The translations under genes and the position numbers were made by a program. The notes under the pieces were generated by a model. The model was not told where the DNA came from. It did no database searches and saw nothing but the letters and a program-made list of their open reading frames with translations. A DNA stretch of 50,369 nt from Pseudomonadota bacterium (GTDB lineage: Bacteria; Pseudomonadota; Gammaproteobacteria; JAKBBU01): positions 1 through 50,369 of the forward strand of contig JAKBBU010000009.1 of the NCBI GenBank assembly GCA_021808365.1, in the 5' to 3' direction. Positions 1 through 8,887 of this stretch are shown here, one piece after another (the first letter of the stretch is position 1; each line of letters opens with the position of its first letter).

Positions 1-48
1 TGCGTGTTGTGGCATCGGCGCTGCCTTCCCTGTAACTCATTTTCTAAA
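1..48 (+). repeat. Truncated copy A of the GTGTTGTG-loop palindrome family
   Basis: The window opens inside a hairpin. The 8-nt loop GTGTTGTG lies at 4-11, flanked by TGC and GCA. Only the right arm (from 12) is inside the window; its left arm lies off the edge. Read back toward the loop, the right arm carries GAAGGCAGCGCCGATGC, which aligns with the inner arms of the copies at 14.6, 24.5, 35.0 and 35.6 kb. Whether its arms match perfectly cannot be judged here. The outer limit given is approximate. Confidence 0.7.
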
Positions 49-154
49 CAGCACCTTGATTTAAATCCGAAAATGCCTACCTCATTTAAAGTACAATGAA
101 CGTTTTTTTACAGCCCCCAATCCTGTTACAATTTCCCCAAATTGGAGATATCGC

Positions 155-1612
155 ATGCACTTTTCACGACAGATCGCCGCTCTTTTTTTAACCACTTTGA
201 TCGTCCTACCTTGTAGCGCGACAACTCGAATTGCCTCCGGACAGGGCGTATCCTCGTCAGGGCTAACAGAAACCCTCAATCACATCATCGCACAAGCACC
301 CACGGATGTAGACATCGGCGTAGCTGTTGAAGATCTCACCACAGGCCGTTTACTTTATACCGACCATCCTCATCGCAATTTTGTGCCCGCTAGCACCATG
401 AAAGTCTTCACCGCTATTTCGGCACTGAGCGAACTTGGTCCAAATTATCGCTACGAAACCAGTTTCCTCACCAACATCAACCGTCTTGATCAAGGCCAGT
501 TGCCAGGGGATCTGTACCTGCATTTTTCGGGCGACCCTAGTTTGACCACGCAAGATTTCACATCCCTTGTCGCACAACTTAAACGAGCTGGAATTACCGG
601 CATTCAAGGCCATGTGTACGTGGATGCTCAAACATTTGGCGGCCCTGGTTTTGGACCTGGTTGGATGTGGGATGACACTATCCTGTGTTATTCCGCACCG
701 GTCAGCGCAGCCACAATTAATCATAATTGTTTCCAATGGGAAACTCTTCCAGGCGGCGCGATTAATAGTACCGCTCACATCGGCGAATTGAATCGCACAC
801 CCTATGCCACGCTCAGCAATAATGCCGTGATCCGGGCCGCTTATGATCCGAATTGCCCACTGACACTCATTGGCAACATGGATAATCATTACACCTTAAG
901 TGGTTGCCTGCCTGCGAAAGCGGGACCGCTTTCTCTGGATGTCGCTGTGCAAAATCCACCGTTAGCGGCAACAGTACGATTAGCTCATGCCTTAACTGAA
1001 CAAGGTATTCGTTTTAATGGCCCCGTTCAATTACACAGTACGAATACTACGCTTTATCACATTGCGACTCATCAATCACCACCGCTCAATGATTTGCTTC
1101 GTCATATGTTAAAAGTGTCTGATAATTTATATGCGAATACGATTTTTAAAACCTTGGGGCATGCTTATTTTCACACTCAAGGCACGTGGCATAATGGTTC
1201 GCAAGCAGTTCGCCAAATCTTAATGCGTGATCATGTTAATCTTGCTCACGCGGCCATTGTCGATGGCTCAGGTCTTTCGCGTTATGATCTTGTCACGCCC
1301 ATGCAATTAGTCGAAGCACTTAATTATGCTTATCATAACTTCCCCGCTGAGTATAACTTCATGAATGCGCTACCGATTTCCGGCATCGATGGTACGTTAA
1401 AATATCGCCTGGGAACAAAGAATACTTTAGCAAGAATTCACGCTAAAACAGGCACCTTAGATGATATGACCAATTTGGCTGGTTATATTAAAACAGCCAA
1501 TGGCCATATATTGGCGTTTGCTGTTTTAATCAATAATACACCTCGCCCCATTATGCCTTACGAAATCATCACCAATCGAATTTGTACCTATTTGGCGATG
1601 TCGAGTATTTGA
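155..1612 (+). CDS. dacB: D-alanyl-D-alanine carboxypeptidase/endopeptidase (PBP4, DacB)
   Basis: Periplasmic penicillin-binding protein of the S13 peptidase family, which trims or cleaves D-Ala-D-Ala and D-Ala-mDAP bonds in peptidoglycan. The 485-residue protein begins with a signal peptide (hydrophobic stretch about 5-20). All three active-site motifs are visible: STMK with catalytic Ser80 and Lys83, SDN at 322-324, and KTG at 431-433. The long insertion between the first and second motifs is typical of DacB rather than of DacA/DacC. GGAG lies about 8 bases before the ATG at 155 and supports this start. It is a single gene followed by a hairpin repeat at 1636-1674. Family assignment is firm; physiological role is by analogy. 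Confidence 0.93.
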   Translation: MHFSRQIAALFLTTLIVLPCSATTRIASGQGVSSSGLTETLNHIIAQAPTDVDIGVAVEDLTTGRLLYTDHPHRNFVPASTMKVFTAISALSELGPNYRYETSFLTNINRLDQGQLPGDLYLHFSGDPSLTTQDFTSLVAQLKRAGITGIQGHVYVDAQTFGGPGFGPGWMWDDTILCYSAPVSAATINHNCFQWETLPGGAINSTAHIGELNRTPYATLSNNAVIRAAYDPNCPLTLIGNMDNHYTLSGCLPAKAGPLSLDVAVQNPPLAATVRLAHALTEQGIRFNGPVQLHSTNTTLYHIATHQSPPLNDLLRHMLKVSDNLYANTIFKTLGHAYFHTQGTWHNGSQAVRQILMRDHVNLAHAAIVDGSGLSRYDLVTPMQLVEALNYAYHNFPAEYNFMNALPISGIDGTLKYRLGTKNTLARIHAKTGTLDDMTNLAGYIKTANGHILAFAVLINNTPRPIMPYEIITNRICTYLAMSSI

Positions 1613-1635
1613 GTTGCGGTTTAAAAGAAAGAAAT

Positions 1636-1674
1636 GTTGGGTTACGCTCAGCCTTGTAGCTGCTCTAACCCAAC
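1636..1674. repeat. Hairpin repeat of the GTTGGGTTA/TAACCCAAC type
   Basis: GTTGGGTTA (1636-1644) is matched by TAACCCAAC (1666-1674) across a 21-nt loop, with a further AACCCAAC at 1680-1687. It resembles the hairpin between dnaN and recF (27306-27342), so it belongs to a dispersed repeat family. It follows the dacB stop and could stop transcription, but no T-run follows the stem, so terminator function is uncertain. Confidence 0.6.
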
Positions 1675-1815
1675 CTACCTAACCCAACACCTTTTAATTT
1701 TTCGAACACCCCCAAAATTTCCTATTTCCCTTTCCAATCATCTATGCTAGTATGCCCGCCGGTTTTCTTACATTATGGGTTTTATGTTTTTTATAAGAGA
1801 AATCAATCAGAACAG

Positions 1816-2910
1816 ATGGCCAACACGATTATTGAAATCAAGGGGATATCCAAGTCATTCCAGGGCAATTCAGTCTTGGAGGATATCAACCTTACCGTTA
1901 AAGAAGGCGAGTTTCTCACGCTTCTTGGCCCTTCCGGCTGTGGAAAAACAACCCTTTTACGCATTATTTCAGGCCTAGAAAATCCAGACCAAGGGCAGCT
2001 CCTCATTGGAGGAAAAAACTGTCGCGGTTTGAGCCCCCAAGAACGTCACGTCAACACCGTTTTTCAAAGCTATGCTCTGTTTCCTCATATGACCGTCTTT
2101 GACAACGTTGCCTTTGGTCTGCGTTGCCAACACTTACCTAAAGCTGAAATCGAGACCCGCGTCAATGCGGCTCTCCAAATGGTCAAACTCCAAAAATACA
2201 GCCAACGCAAGCCCGAGAAACTCAGTGGAGGCCAACAACAACGTGTTGCTATTGCCCGCGCCGTCGTCAATCGTCCCATCGTTTTATTACTGGATGAGCC
2301 TCTTAGTGCACTTGACTACCGCCTGCGTAAAAACATGCAATTAGAACTTAAGCAACTTCAGCGTCAGCTCAACATTGCCTTTGTTTTCGTGACCCATGAT
2401 CAAGAAGAAGCACTCTCGATGTCCGATCGCGTTGTCGTGATGCACGAGGGCAAGGTTGAACAAATAGGGACACCTCGACAAGTCTACGAAAATCCAGCGA
2501 ACATGACTGTTGCACATTTCGTGGGAGAAACAAACAGTTTTGATTCACGTGTCATCGAAGTACTTGGCAAAACAATGACGGTCGACATCCAAGGCCAAAC
2601 CTTCACCGTGAAAAATACCCGCGATTATGCACCGGGCGATCATGTCCATGTGTTGGTTCGCCCTGAAGATCTCAAAGTGTGGAGCCACGCTGACGTCACG
2701 GATACCACCAATATGTTACCGGCAACAGTGACTGAAGTAATCTACAAAGGAAGCACCGTTGATTTAATGGTGCGCTTATCGGATAACACCTTACTCGCTG
2801 CCAGTGAGTTCTTCGATGAAGATGATGAAAAACTAGAATACACCATCGGTGAGAAAGTATGGCTGCATTGGTTCCCAGGTTGGGAAGTGGTACTGCCCTA
2901 TGAGGCATGA
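1816..2910 (+). CDS. potA: Spermidine/putrescine ABC transporter ATPase PotA
   Basis: ATP-hydrolysing subunit of the polyamine importer PotABCD at the inner face of the cytoplasmic membrane. The sequence shows Walker A GPSGCGKT (about 38-45), the signature LSGGQQQR (135-142), Walker B LLLDEP with the catalytic Glu at about 160, the switch His in THDQEEAL, and a C-terminal TOBE-like regulatory domain, giving 364 residues as usual for PotA. An upstream ATG at 1744 in frame would add 24 residues that look unlike the family (VCPPVFLHYGFYVF), so I prefer the ATG at 1816 beginning MANTIIEIKG; neither has a strong ribosome binding site. First gene of potABCD. Confidence 0.93.
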   Translation: MANTIIEIKGISKSFQGNSVLEDINLTVKEGEFLTLLGPSGCGKTTLLRIISGLENPDQGQLLIGGKNCRGLSPQERHVNTVFQSYALFPHMTVFDNVAFGLRCQHLPKAEIETRVNAALQMVKLQKYSQRKPEKLSGGQQQRVAIARAVVNRPIVLLLDEPLSALDYRLRKNMQLELKQLQRQLNIAFVFVTHDQEEALSMSDRVVVMHEGKVEQIGTPRQVYENPANMTVAHFVGETNSFDSRVIEVLGKTMTVDIQGQTFTVKNTRDYAPGDHVHVLVRPEDLKVWSHADVTDTTNMLPATVTEVIYKGSTVDLMVRLSDNTLLAASEFFDEDDEKLEYTIGEKVWLHWFPGWEVVLPYEA

Positions 2911-3754
2911 CAGCGCATTTAAAATTTTTTCACTCAGCCTGATCTGGGTATGGCTAGGGCTTTTTGCCCTACTACCCTTCTTGCTCGTCTTGATCACCAG
3001 TTTTCTTGAGCCTGGCACCACCCATTTAATCCAATACCATTTCTCGCTTGAAAATTATCACGATATTTTCAGTTCTATTTATGCAAAAGTGTTTGTGCGA
3101 TCATTCGGTGTTGCCGCACTTTCAACATTCATCTGCTTAGTCCTAGCCTATCCCTTCGCCTTCTTCATGGCCACAGCTCAAGATAAATACAAAAATATTC
3201 TTTTACTATTACTGATTGTTCCTTTTTGGACGAGTTCCTTGATCCGCACCTACGCCATCATTGCCGTTATCAAAACAAAAGGTATTTTAAACACCATTTT
3301 ACTTGCCTTAGGGATCATTCATCATCCCATTGAAATCATGTTCACCAATACTGCCGTGATGATCGGACTGATTTATAATTTATTGCCCTTTATGATCTTA
3401 CCTCTTTATGCGAACTTAGAACGGCTTGATTTTCAATTGCTGGAAGCCGCCCGTGATTTGGGCGCATCAAAATTGCGCATGTTTTTCCAAATTGTGTTTC
3501 CGCTGAGTATGCCCGGTGTTTTGGCCGGTTGTATTCTTGTTTTTTTACCCGCAATGACGATTTTCTACATTCCAGATTTACTCGGCGGTGCTAAGTCGAT
3601 GTTGCTGGGTAATCTCATTCAAACAGAATTCTTGACCATCCACAATTGGCCCATGGGTTCAACGACCAGCATTATTTTAACCGCCATCATGGGCTTATTT
3701 CTTTGGTTTTACTGGCGAAAAACCAGTAGTGCTGATCGGAAGGACTTAGTATGA
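2900..3754 (+). CDS. potB: Spermidine/putrescine ABC transporter permease PotB
   Basis: Inner-membrane permease subunit of the polyamine importer. About six hydrophobic segments are visible. The cytoplasmic EAA loop, EAARDLGASKLRMFFQIVFP, which docks on PotA, lies in the second half. The chosen start, ATG at 2900 (MRHDSAFKIF), gives 284 residues, the usual PotB length. It overlaps the end of potA by 11 bases in another frame, so the two are probably translationally coupled. An earlier ATG at 2849 would put 17 charged residues ahead of the first membrane helix and is less likely. Confidence 0.92.
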   Translation: MRHDSAFKIFSLSLIWVWLGLFALLPFLLVLITSFLEPGTTHLIQYHFSLENYHDIFSSIYAKVFVRSFGVAALSTFICLVLAYPFAFFMATAQDKYKNILLLLLIVPFWTSSLIRTYAIIAVIKTKGILNTILLALGIIHHPIEIMFTNTAVMIGLIYNLLPFMILPLYANLERLDFQLLEAARDLGASKLRMFFQIVFPLSMPGVLAGCILVFLPAMTIFYIPDLLGGAKSMLLGNLIQTEFLTIHNWPMGSTTSIILTAIMGLFLWFYWRKTSSADRKDLV

Positions 3755-4530
3755 AACAGTTTTGGGGGCGAGCGCTTCGGCCAAGCTACATGGGCATCGT
3801 TTACTTTTTTTTCTACTTCCCTATCTTGGTCTTGGTTGCTTATTCATTTAATAATGCCACCTATTCGATGCTGTGGCATGGATTTACCTGGAGTTGGTAT
3901 CAACTTTTATTTCAAGACAGCGATTTGTGGACAGCTGCATTACATTCTTTAATTCTCGGTGTAACGGCAGCGACTATTGCGACCTTGCTCGGCATGTTGG
4001 CGGCGATCAGCCTGTATCGGTATCGTTTTCGCGGACAAAATCTTCTTCATGGCTTGGTGTTCATCTTGATCATCACACCTGACATTGTTCTGGGTATTTC
4101 TTTATTGATCCTCTTTAACACACTTGATATTCCACTTGGATTTATCAGTTTGCTCATAGCTCACATCACGTTTTGTATTCCTTTCGTCGTGGTCATTGTA
4201 TACAGTCGGATCACTGGGCTTGATAAAAATATTTTTGAAGCCGCTTATGATCTGGGTGCTAATGAATGGGTAAGTTTGACAAAAATCACGATCCCCTTGC
4301 TTAAGCCCGCCTTGATCGCTGGGGCTTTACTGAGTTTTGCACTCTCCTTTGATGATGTCCTGATCAGCTATTTCGTTTCAGGCCCTGGGTTTGAAATTCT
4401 GCCCCTTCAGATTTATTCGATGGCCCGCTTCGGCATCAAGCCTGAATTAAATGCACTGTGTACCGTACTGTTTAGTGTCACGATTGTACTCGTTCTTCTT
4501 TCTCAGTGGTTGACGAGGAAAAAATCATGA
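3751..4530 (+). CDS. potC: Spermidine/putrescine ABC transporter permease PotC
   Basis: Second inner-membrane permease of the polyamine importer; it pairs with PotB to form the channel. The 259-residue protein has about six membrane segments and an EAA motif (EAAYDLGANEWVSLTKITIP). The ATG overlaps the potB stop as ATGA, a sign of coupled translation. The length and gene position match PotC in other proteobacteria. Substrate specificity is set mainly by PotD, so assignment to polyamines rests on the operon as a whole. Confidence 0.92.
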   Translation: MKQFWGRALRPSYMGIVYFFFYFPILVLVAYSFNNATYSMLWHGFTWSWYQLLFQDSDLWTAALHSLILGVTAATIATLLGMLAAISLYRYRFRGQNLLHGLVFILIITPDIVLGISLLILFNTLDIPLGFISLLIAHITFCIPFVVVIVYSRITGLDKNIFEAAYDLGANEWVSLTKITIPLLKPALIAGALLSFALSFDDVLISYFVSGPGFEILPLQIYSMARFGIKPELNALCTVLFSVTIVLVLLSQWLTRKKS

Positions 4531-5567
4531 GATTCTCAACCTACATCGTTGGTCTTTGTCTTTTACTCTGCGCCTCTGTGACTTATGCCAGCCAAGGTGT
4601 TCTCAATGTTTATATTTGGGGCGGCGAAGTACCTGATTCTGTGATTCAACAGTTTGAAAAAGAAACAGGCATCAAGGTTAATTATTCAACCTACGATAAT
4701 AATGAAACACTCTATGCCAAGCTCAAGGCCACAAAGAGAAGCGGCTATGATATCATCGAGCCCTCAAGTTACTATGTGGATCGCATGCGCCGCGAAGGCA
4801 TGCTACAAGTCATTGATCGTCAAAAATTAAGCAATTATAAAAATCTTGATCCTTCTCTTTTAAATCAAGCGTATGATCCAACGGGCGAATATGATATCCC
4901 CTTAGTCTGGGGAACCACAGGTCTTTTCATTAATACGAAGTTTTTTTCCAATACAACGTTAGATCAATGGAATCAGTTGTGGAATCCGATGTATAAAAAC
5001 AAGGTCCTTTTGTTGGATGACCCACGTGAAGTATTTTCAATGGCGCTTATTTCACTCGGTTATTCTGCCAGTGATTCCGATCCGCAGCACATTAAGGAAG
5101 CGTATTTGAAATTAAAAAAATTAATGCCCAATGTTCGATTATTCAGCAGTGATGCTGTCCCCAGCCTCGTTGCTGATGATGATGCAACCGTGGGGATGAT
5201 CTGGAATGGTGATCTGCATAATGCTCGGGAAGATAATCCTAATTTAAAATTTGTTTATCCCACTGAAGGTTTTGGTATTTGGGTAGATTGTTTTGCTATT
5301 CCTAAAGATGCGCCACATCTTGATAATGCGTATCGCTTCTTGAATTTTATGATGCGTGGCGATGTGGCTGTACAATCGACGTTACAAAATAATTATGCCG
5401 TGGCTAACCTTGCCGCGCGTCAATTATTGCCTAAGGCTCTCGCTAATGATCCAGTTATTTTTCCATCTGCAGAAACACTAAAACATGGTGAGTTTCAAAT
5501 GGATGTTTCTGATGAAGCATTGGCGCTTTATAATTATTATTGGACATTGTTGAAAATTGAGGCTTAA
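4527..5567 (+). CDS. potD: Spermidine/putrescine-binding periplasmic protein PotD
   Basis: Periplasmic solute-binding protein that delivers polyamines to PotBC. The start at 4527 (MRFSTYIVGL) overlaps the potC stop as ATGA and follows GAGGAAA. A signal peptide ends near the AQ-like site YASQG (about residues 20-25). The mature part opens with the typical LNVYIWGGEVPDSVIQQFEK and contains WGTTGLFINTKFF and MIWNGDL, all characteristic of PotD/PotF. Length is 346 residues, close to E. coli PotD (348). Last transporter gene of the operon. Confidence 0.93.
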   Translation: MRFSTYIVGLCLLLCASVTYASQGVLNVYIWGGEVPDSVIQQFEKETGIKVNYSTYDNNETLYAKLKATKRSGYDIIEPSSYYVDRMRREGMLQVIDRQKLSNYKNLDPSLLNQAYDPTGEYDIPLVWGTTGLFINTKFFSNTTLDQWNQLWNPMYKNKVLLLDDPREVFSMALISLGYSASDSDPQHIKEAYLKLKKLMPNVRLFSSDAVPSLVADDDATVGMIWNGDLHNAREDNPNLKFVYPTEGFGIWVDCFAIPKDAPHLDNAYRFLNFMMRGDVAVQSTLQNNYAVANLAARQLLPKALANDPVIFPSAETLKHGEFQMDVSDEALALYNYYWTLLKIEA

Positions 5568-5568
5568 A

Positions 5569-6468
5569 ATGAATCCTCCCTATGACCGCACAAAAAAATA
5601 CATGCTCGTTCTTTCTCCTCGAATTGGAGACTCACTCGTCACACTTGTTTTAGCCCATAATTTAGTGAAAAATAATTATAACGTTGATGTGTTTGGTGAC
5701 TTTGCTTTTCAATTAGCCTCTTGGTTTCCCGAGTTGACAATCTACCCACTTACAGGCTTAACGGCAGAACAAGTGAATCATTATGATGTGATCATCGAGG
5801 AATTTAAAAATTCTTCAATCAGCGATTTTAAAACAATGAAACCTTTATTATGTATTCATGAACTTGAATATTTTCGTGAAGGTTTTCACATGGTCGAAAT
5901 TCAAATGGAAGTGTGTCGTCGTCTTTTTGGCATTGAACAACCCACGATGACTAATGGTCTTGTTTTACCGAGTGACCTTCAATCCAGAAAATATCAACAG
6001 CGTGTCATCATCCATGCCTTGGCCACTGTTCCGCTTCGCGAATGGCCCTTAAATCGTTATATCGCCTTAGCCAAAGAATTAAATCAAAATGGTTTTGAAT
6101 GTCATTTTATTGCATCGCCCAAAGAGCGTGAGCGTATTCAGCCTGTTCTTGATGCGGGTTTATCTGTACCCATTTTCAGTTCACTAAGCGAAACAGCTCG
6201 ATTTATCGCAGAGTCAGGTTACTTCATTGGGAATTTTTCAGGGATTGCGCATTTATCATCAAACTTGGGTATTCCAACATTAGGTCTAGCTGTACGCCCT
6301 GGTGAGTATCGCCTTTGGCGTCCTTATTGGGCTAAGGGTTCTGTGATCCTTCCGCCCTCATGGTTAATTTCGCGGCAGCTTAAAGAAGCATTTTGGAAAA
6401 AGTGCATTTCTGTGAAGAAAGTTAAGAATTGTTTTTTGAGGTTAGCGCACAGTAAAGAAACGCTGTAA
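5569..6468 (+). CDS. Glycosyltransferase family 9 (heptosyltransferase-like) protein
   Basis: A 299-residue GT-B type protein with the N-terminal VLSPRIGDSLVTLVLAHNL, resembling the GDxL nucleotide-sugar transferases of the LPS heptosyltransferase family. The C-terminal half contains GYFIGNFSGIAHLSSNLGIP, matching the family pattern for the donor-binding domain, where a Gly-(Asn/Asp)-Ser/Thr-Gly-x-x-His segment is usual. It starts one base after the potD stop with GAGG a few bases ahead of ATG 5569. Its link to polyamine transport is positional only; a role in surface glycan synthesis is inferred. The end overlaps the convergent gene at 6442-6843 by 27 bases. Confidence 0.7.
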   Translation: MNPPYDRTKKYMLVLSPRIGDSLVTLVLAHNLVKNNYNVDVFGDFAFQLASWFPELTIYPLTGLTAEQVNHYDVIIEEFKNSSISDFKTMKPLLCIHELEYFREGFHMVEIQMEVCRRLFGIEQPTMTNGLVLPSDLQSRKYQQRVIIHALATVPLREWPLNRYIALAKELNQNGFECHFIASPKERERIQPVLDAGLSVPIFSSLSETARFIAESGYFIGNFSGIAHLSSNLGIPTLGLAVRPGEYRLWRPYWAKGSVILPPSWLISRQLKEAFWKKCISVKKVKNCFLRLAHSKETL

Positions 6469-6843
6469 TTGCGTTAAACCTGAAAAATACTTTTGTGAGA
6501 TTTGCTCAACAGCGTATTCTGTTCCTTCTTGATCATATACATTAGATAGCAAATTACGCTCATCCAACATATCAATCCACAATTGTCCATCTTCGAGTAT
6601 CTCTGAAGCAAAAGCTTGCTTGATCACGTCTCGTGGAAATTTCACTTGCAGATCGTGGTACTCAAGATAATCTTTCATCATTTTCCATGATAATTCAAAC
6701 GCGAGCTCAAATAATTTGATCATGGCTATCTGCGTGATCATGTCTGAAGGTTGTTTATTATTGGTTTTGATCACTTCGTTGAGTCGATCGTAAACTTGAT
6801 TAAAATTTGAGAAGCGCTGTTTCCAGTGGATGTCTTGGGTCAT
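6442..6843 (-). CDS. HI0074-family nucleotidyltransferase substrate-binding protein (HEPN-like), orphan
   Basis: A 133-residue helical protein starting MTQDIHWKQRFSNFNQVYD, with FELAFELSWKMMKDYL and RDVIKQAFASEILEDGQLW. These patterns match the HI0074 family, four-helix HEPN-like proteins that pair with a small MNT nucleotidyltransferase (HI0073) in a two-gene module often regarded as toxin-antitoxin. No MNT partner is encoded next to it: the upstream 6844-7028 holds only repeat sequence and the other side is the glycosyltransferase. It therefore appears to be an orphan, or the partner was lost. Whether it remains active cannot be told. Confidence 0.8.
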   Translation of the reverse strand: MTQDIHWKQRFSNFNQVYDRLNEVIKTNNKQPSDMITQIAMIKLFELAFELSWKMMKDYLEYHDLQVKFPRDVIKQAFASEILEDGQLWIDMLDERNLLSNVYDQEGTEYAVEQISQKYFSGLTQLQRFFTVR

Positions 6844-6937
6844 TTTAATTACCTATTAAAGAAGAAAATCCTGCTTCGATCTCTTAGCGCAGTGTTGGCC
6901 GCAGAGTCTGAAGTTTCAAACACCCGCTCAGCGGGAG

Positions 6938-6972
6938 ATCCTTCGCTGCGCTAACGCTTGCTCAGGATGACA
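6938..6972. repeat. 35-bp dispersed repeat, copy 1
   Basis: The 35 bases here (ATCCTTCGCTGCGCTAACGC and 15 more ending GGATGACA) recur exactly at 11624-11658. ATCCT and AGGAT at the two ends can pair, and GCG/CGC pairs inside. The copy lies in the 185-bp gap between gcvPA and the HI0074-like gene, the place where gcvPB would be expected. The remainder of that gap shows nothing I can assign. Confidence 0.85.
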
Positions 6973-7028
6973 GCATTAAAGGGATATTCAGCATACCTGA
7001 CGAAACAAAGGGTGCGAATGATTCACCA

Positions 7029-8381
7029 TTATTTAATGACTTCCCGCAAAACCGCCGCATAACGATCCAAATCATCTGCATTTTTTGTCTCTGTGGTACA
7101 AATCAATGCACACGAACCTAATTCTGGATAATCCGCACTTAAATCAAAACCACCTTCAATGCCACGCTCGCTTAATTGATCTAAAACTTGTGCAACGGGC
7201 TTTTTAAATCGCACCACAAATTCATGCAAGAATGGCTGATCAAAAACACGTTCAACGCCTGGGATCTGAGTTAATCGATCTAATAAAGCCGTTGCATTAG
7301 CATGACTATTTAAAGCCACTTGACGTAATCCTTCAGCACCCAGCAAACTCATATAAATCGTTGCCATCGTCACGGCCAAACCTTGATTCGTGCAAATATT
7401 AGAGGTAGCCTTTGAACGACGAATATGTTGTTCACGCGCTTGTAAGGTTAATGTAAATCCTTCCTTGCCGTCTAAATCGCGCGTCCGCCCAACAATTCGC
7501 CCAGGCATTTGACGAACATAATCCTGCTTACAACACATGAATCCGAAATAAGGTCCGCCAGATGCTAAAGGTAACCCTAGCGATTGCCCTTCACCACAAA
7601 CAATATCCGCTCGCGTTTTTCCCCAATGCCCAGGATCTTTTAATAAAGCAAGTAATGAAGGATCAACTAATCCAATTGCAAGTGCTCCCTGTTCATGCGC
7701 CCAATCTGTCAGTGCGTCAACATCTTCCAATAAACCTAAAAAATTAACTTGGGGGATCACTAAAGCCGCGAATTCTTGTCCTGCAAAAGATTTAAGTGAT
7801 TCAAGTGACGTTTTACCAGTTTCAATGGAGAAAGGAATTTCTTCAATCTCAATTTGTTGTGCCGTCACAATGGCCTTAACCACATCACGATAACGTGGAT
7901 GCACACTGCGTGGAATTAAAATGCGTTTGACACCGCGAGAAACACGCACCGCCATCAACACAGCTTCAGCTAATGCAGAGGCGCCATCATAGAGCGAGGC
8001 ATTTGAAACATCCATGCCGGTTAAATTCGCCATCATGGTTTGATATTCATACAATAATTGCAGTGTTCCCTGACTAGCTTCTGCTTGATAAGGCGTATAT
8101 GCCGTATAAAATTCACCGCGCCCAGCCAAATCAAAGACTGCAGCAGGCGTGTGCCGCTCATAGGCACCTGCACCGATGAAACAAAGATCAATGTGATCAC
8201 GACTTGCTTGTTCACGTATCATTCGAAGCAGATCATGCTCACGCATGCCTTCAGGAATGGCAAGCTTGCGATCAAATTTGAGCGCTTCTGGAATTTCGTC
8301 AAAAAGCTCGGAAACATCAGCAACACCAATCGTTTCGAGCATGGTTTCAACATCAGATTTTGTATGTGGAATAAAGGGCAT
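7029..8381 (-). CDS. gcvPA: Glycine dehydrogenase (decarboxylating) subunit 1 (P-protein alpha)
   Basis: N-terminal half-type subunit of the two-subunit P-protein of the glycine cleavage system, which decarboxylates glycine and passes the aminomethyl group to lipoyl-GcvH. About 450 residues. Family features include [18 protein letters not shown] at the start, [34 protein letters not shown] and [15 protein letters not shown]. The PLP lysine is carried by the partner GcvPB, which is not encoded in this window. I chose ATG 8381 (MPFIPHTK); a GTG two codons upstream (8387) is an alternative, and no clear ribosome binding site decides. Last gene of gcvT-gcvH-gcvPA. Confidence 0.92.
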   Translation of the reverse strand: MPFIPHTKSDVETMLETIGVADVSELFDEIPEALKFDRKLAIPEGMREHDLLRMIREQASRDHIDLCFIGAGAYERHTPAAVFDLAGRGEFYTAYTPYQAEASQGTLQLLYEYQTMMANLTGMDVSNASLYDGASALAEAVLMAVRVSRGVKRILIPRSVHPRYRDVVKAIVTAQQIEIEEIPFSIETGKTSLESLKSFAGQEFAALVIPQVNFLGLLEDVDALTDWAHEQGALAIGLVDPSLLALLKDPGHWGKTRADIVCGEGQSLGLPLASGGPYFGFMCCKQDYVRQMPGRIVGRTRDLDGKEGFTLTLQAREQHIRRSKATSNICTNQGLAVTMATIYMSLLGAEGLRQVALNSHANATALLDRLTQIPGVERVFDQPFLHEFVVRFKKPVAQVLDQLSERGIEGGFDLSADYPELGSCALICTTETKNADDLDRYAAVLREVIK

Positions 8382-8428
8382 AAACACTACTACTCAGCTT
8401 GTCAAAAATGAAACAAAATACTTCTCGT

Positions 8429-8451
8429 GATGGAGGATTCTTAAGGGGGAG
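8429..8451. repeat. Dispersed 23-bp repeat (GGATTCTTAAGGGGGAG type), copy 1
   Basis: Positions 8429-8451 match 17584-17606 in 22 of 23 bases (GATGGAGGATTCTTAAGGGG versus GATGGGGGATTCTTAAGGGG, both continuing GAG). Here the 3' half that forms a hairpin in the second copy is missing. It lies in the 116-bp gap between gcvH and gcvPA, so the two genes are separated by repeat DNA within the operon. Confidence 0.7.
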
Positions 8452-8497
8452 TCAAGGCTTTGTCTTGGCGAAGCATCTAAATAGTAACGCATAAACT

Positions 8498-8878
8498 CTA
8501 TTCTCCAATTTCAGCTTGATAGGTTTTGGCGTCGAGCAATTGTTCACGCTCAGCCGCATTTTGCGGTATAATGCGAAAAATCCATCCGGAATGATAGGGA
8601 TCGTGATTGATTAAGCCGGGATCACTGCGCAGAGCCTCATTGACTTCTACTACTTCGCCATTCATCGGCATATAAATATCAGAAGCTGCTTTCACGGATT
8701 CAACCACACCTGCTTCCTTGCCTGCTTTGATCGAATCGAATTCGGGTAATTCAACATAGACTAAATCGCCCAATAAATGTTGCGCATGTTCGGTGATCCC
8801 GACGGTGAAACGCCCATCTTTTTCAGCACGAACCCATTCATGGCTTTTGGTGTAACGTAATTCGGGGGGACAACTCAT
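8498..8878 (-). CDS. gcvH: Glycine cleavage system H protein
   Basis: Lipoyl carrier protein that shuttles the aminomethyl group between P-, T- and L-proteins. 126 residues, the usual size. The lipoylation site is Lys63 in [14 protein letters not shown]. The N-terminal [20 protein letters not shown] is canonical. It starts 9 bases after the gcvT stop with an AGGAGAG stretch just upstream, so gcvT and gcvH are co-transcribed. Confidence 0.96.
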   Translation of the reverse strand: MSCPPELRYTKSHEWVRAEKDGRFTVGITEHAQHLLGDLVYVELPEFDSIKAGKEAGVVESVKAASDIYMPMNGEVVEVNEALRSDPGLINHDPYHSGWIFRIIPQNAAEREQLLDAKTYQAEIGE

Positions 8879-8887
8879 TTTTCTCTC

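Noticed and set aside
350..889. 179-residue minus-strand open frame inside dacB
   Set aside because: It lies wholly antisense to a well-supported gene and has no domain or start context.
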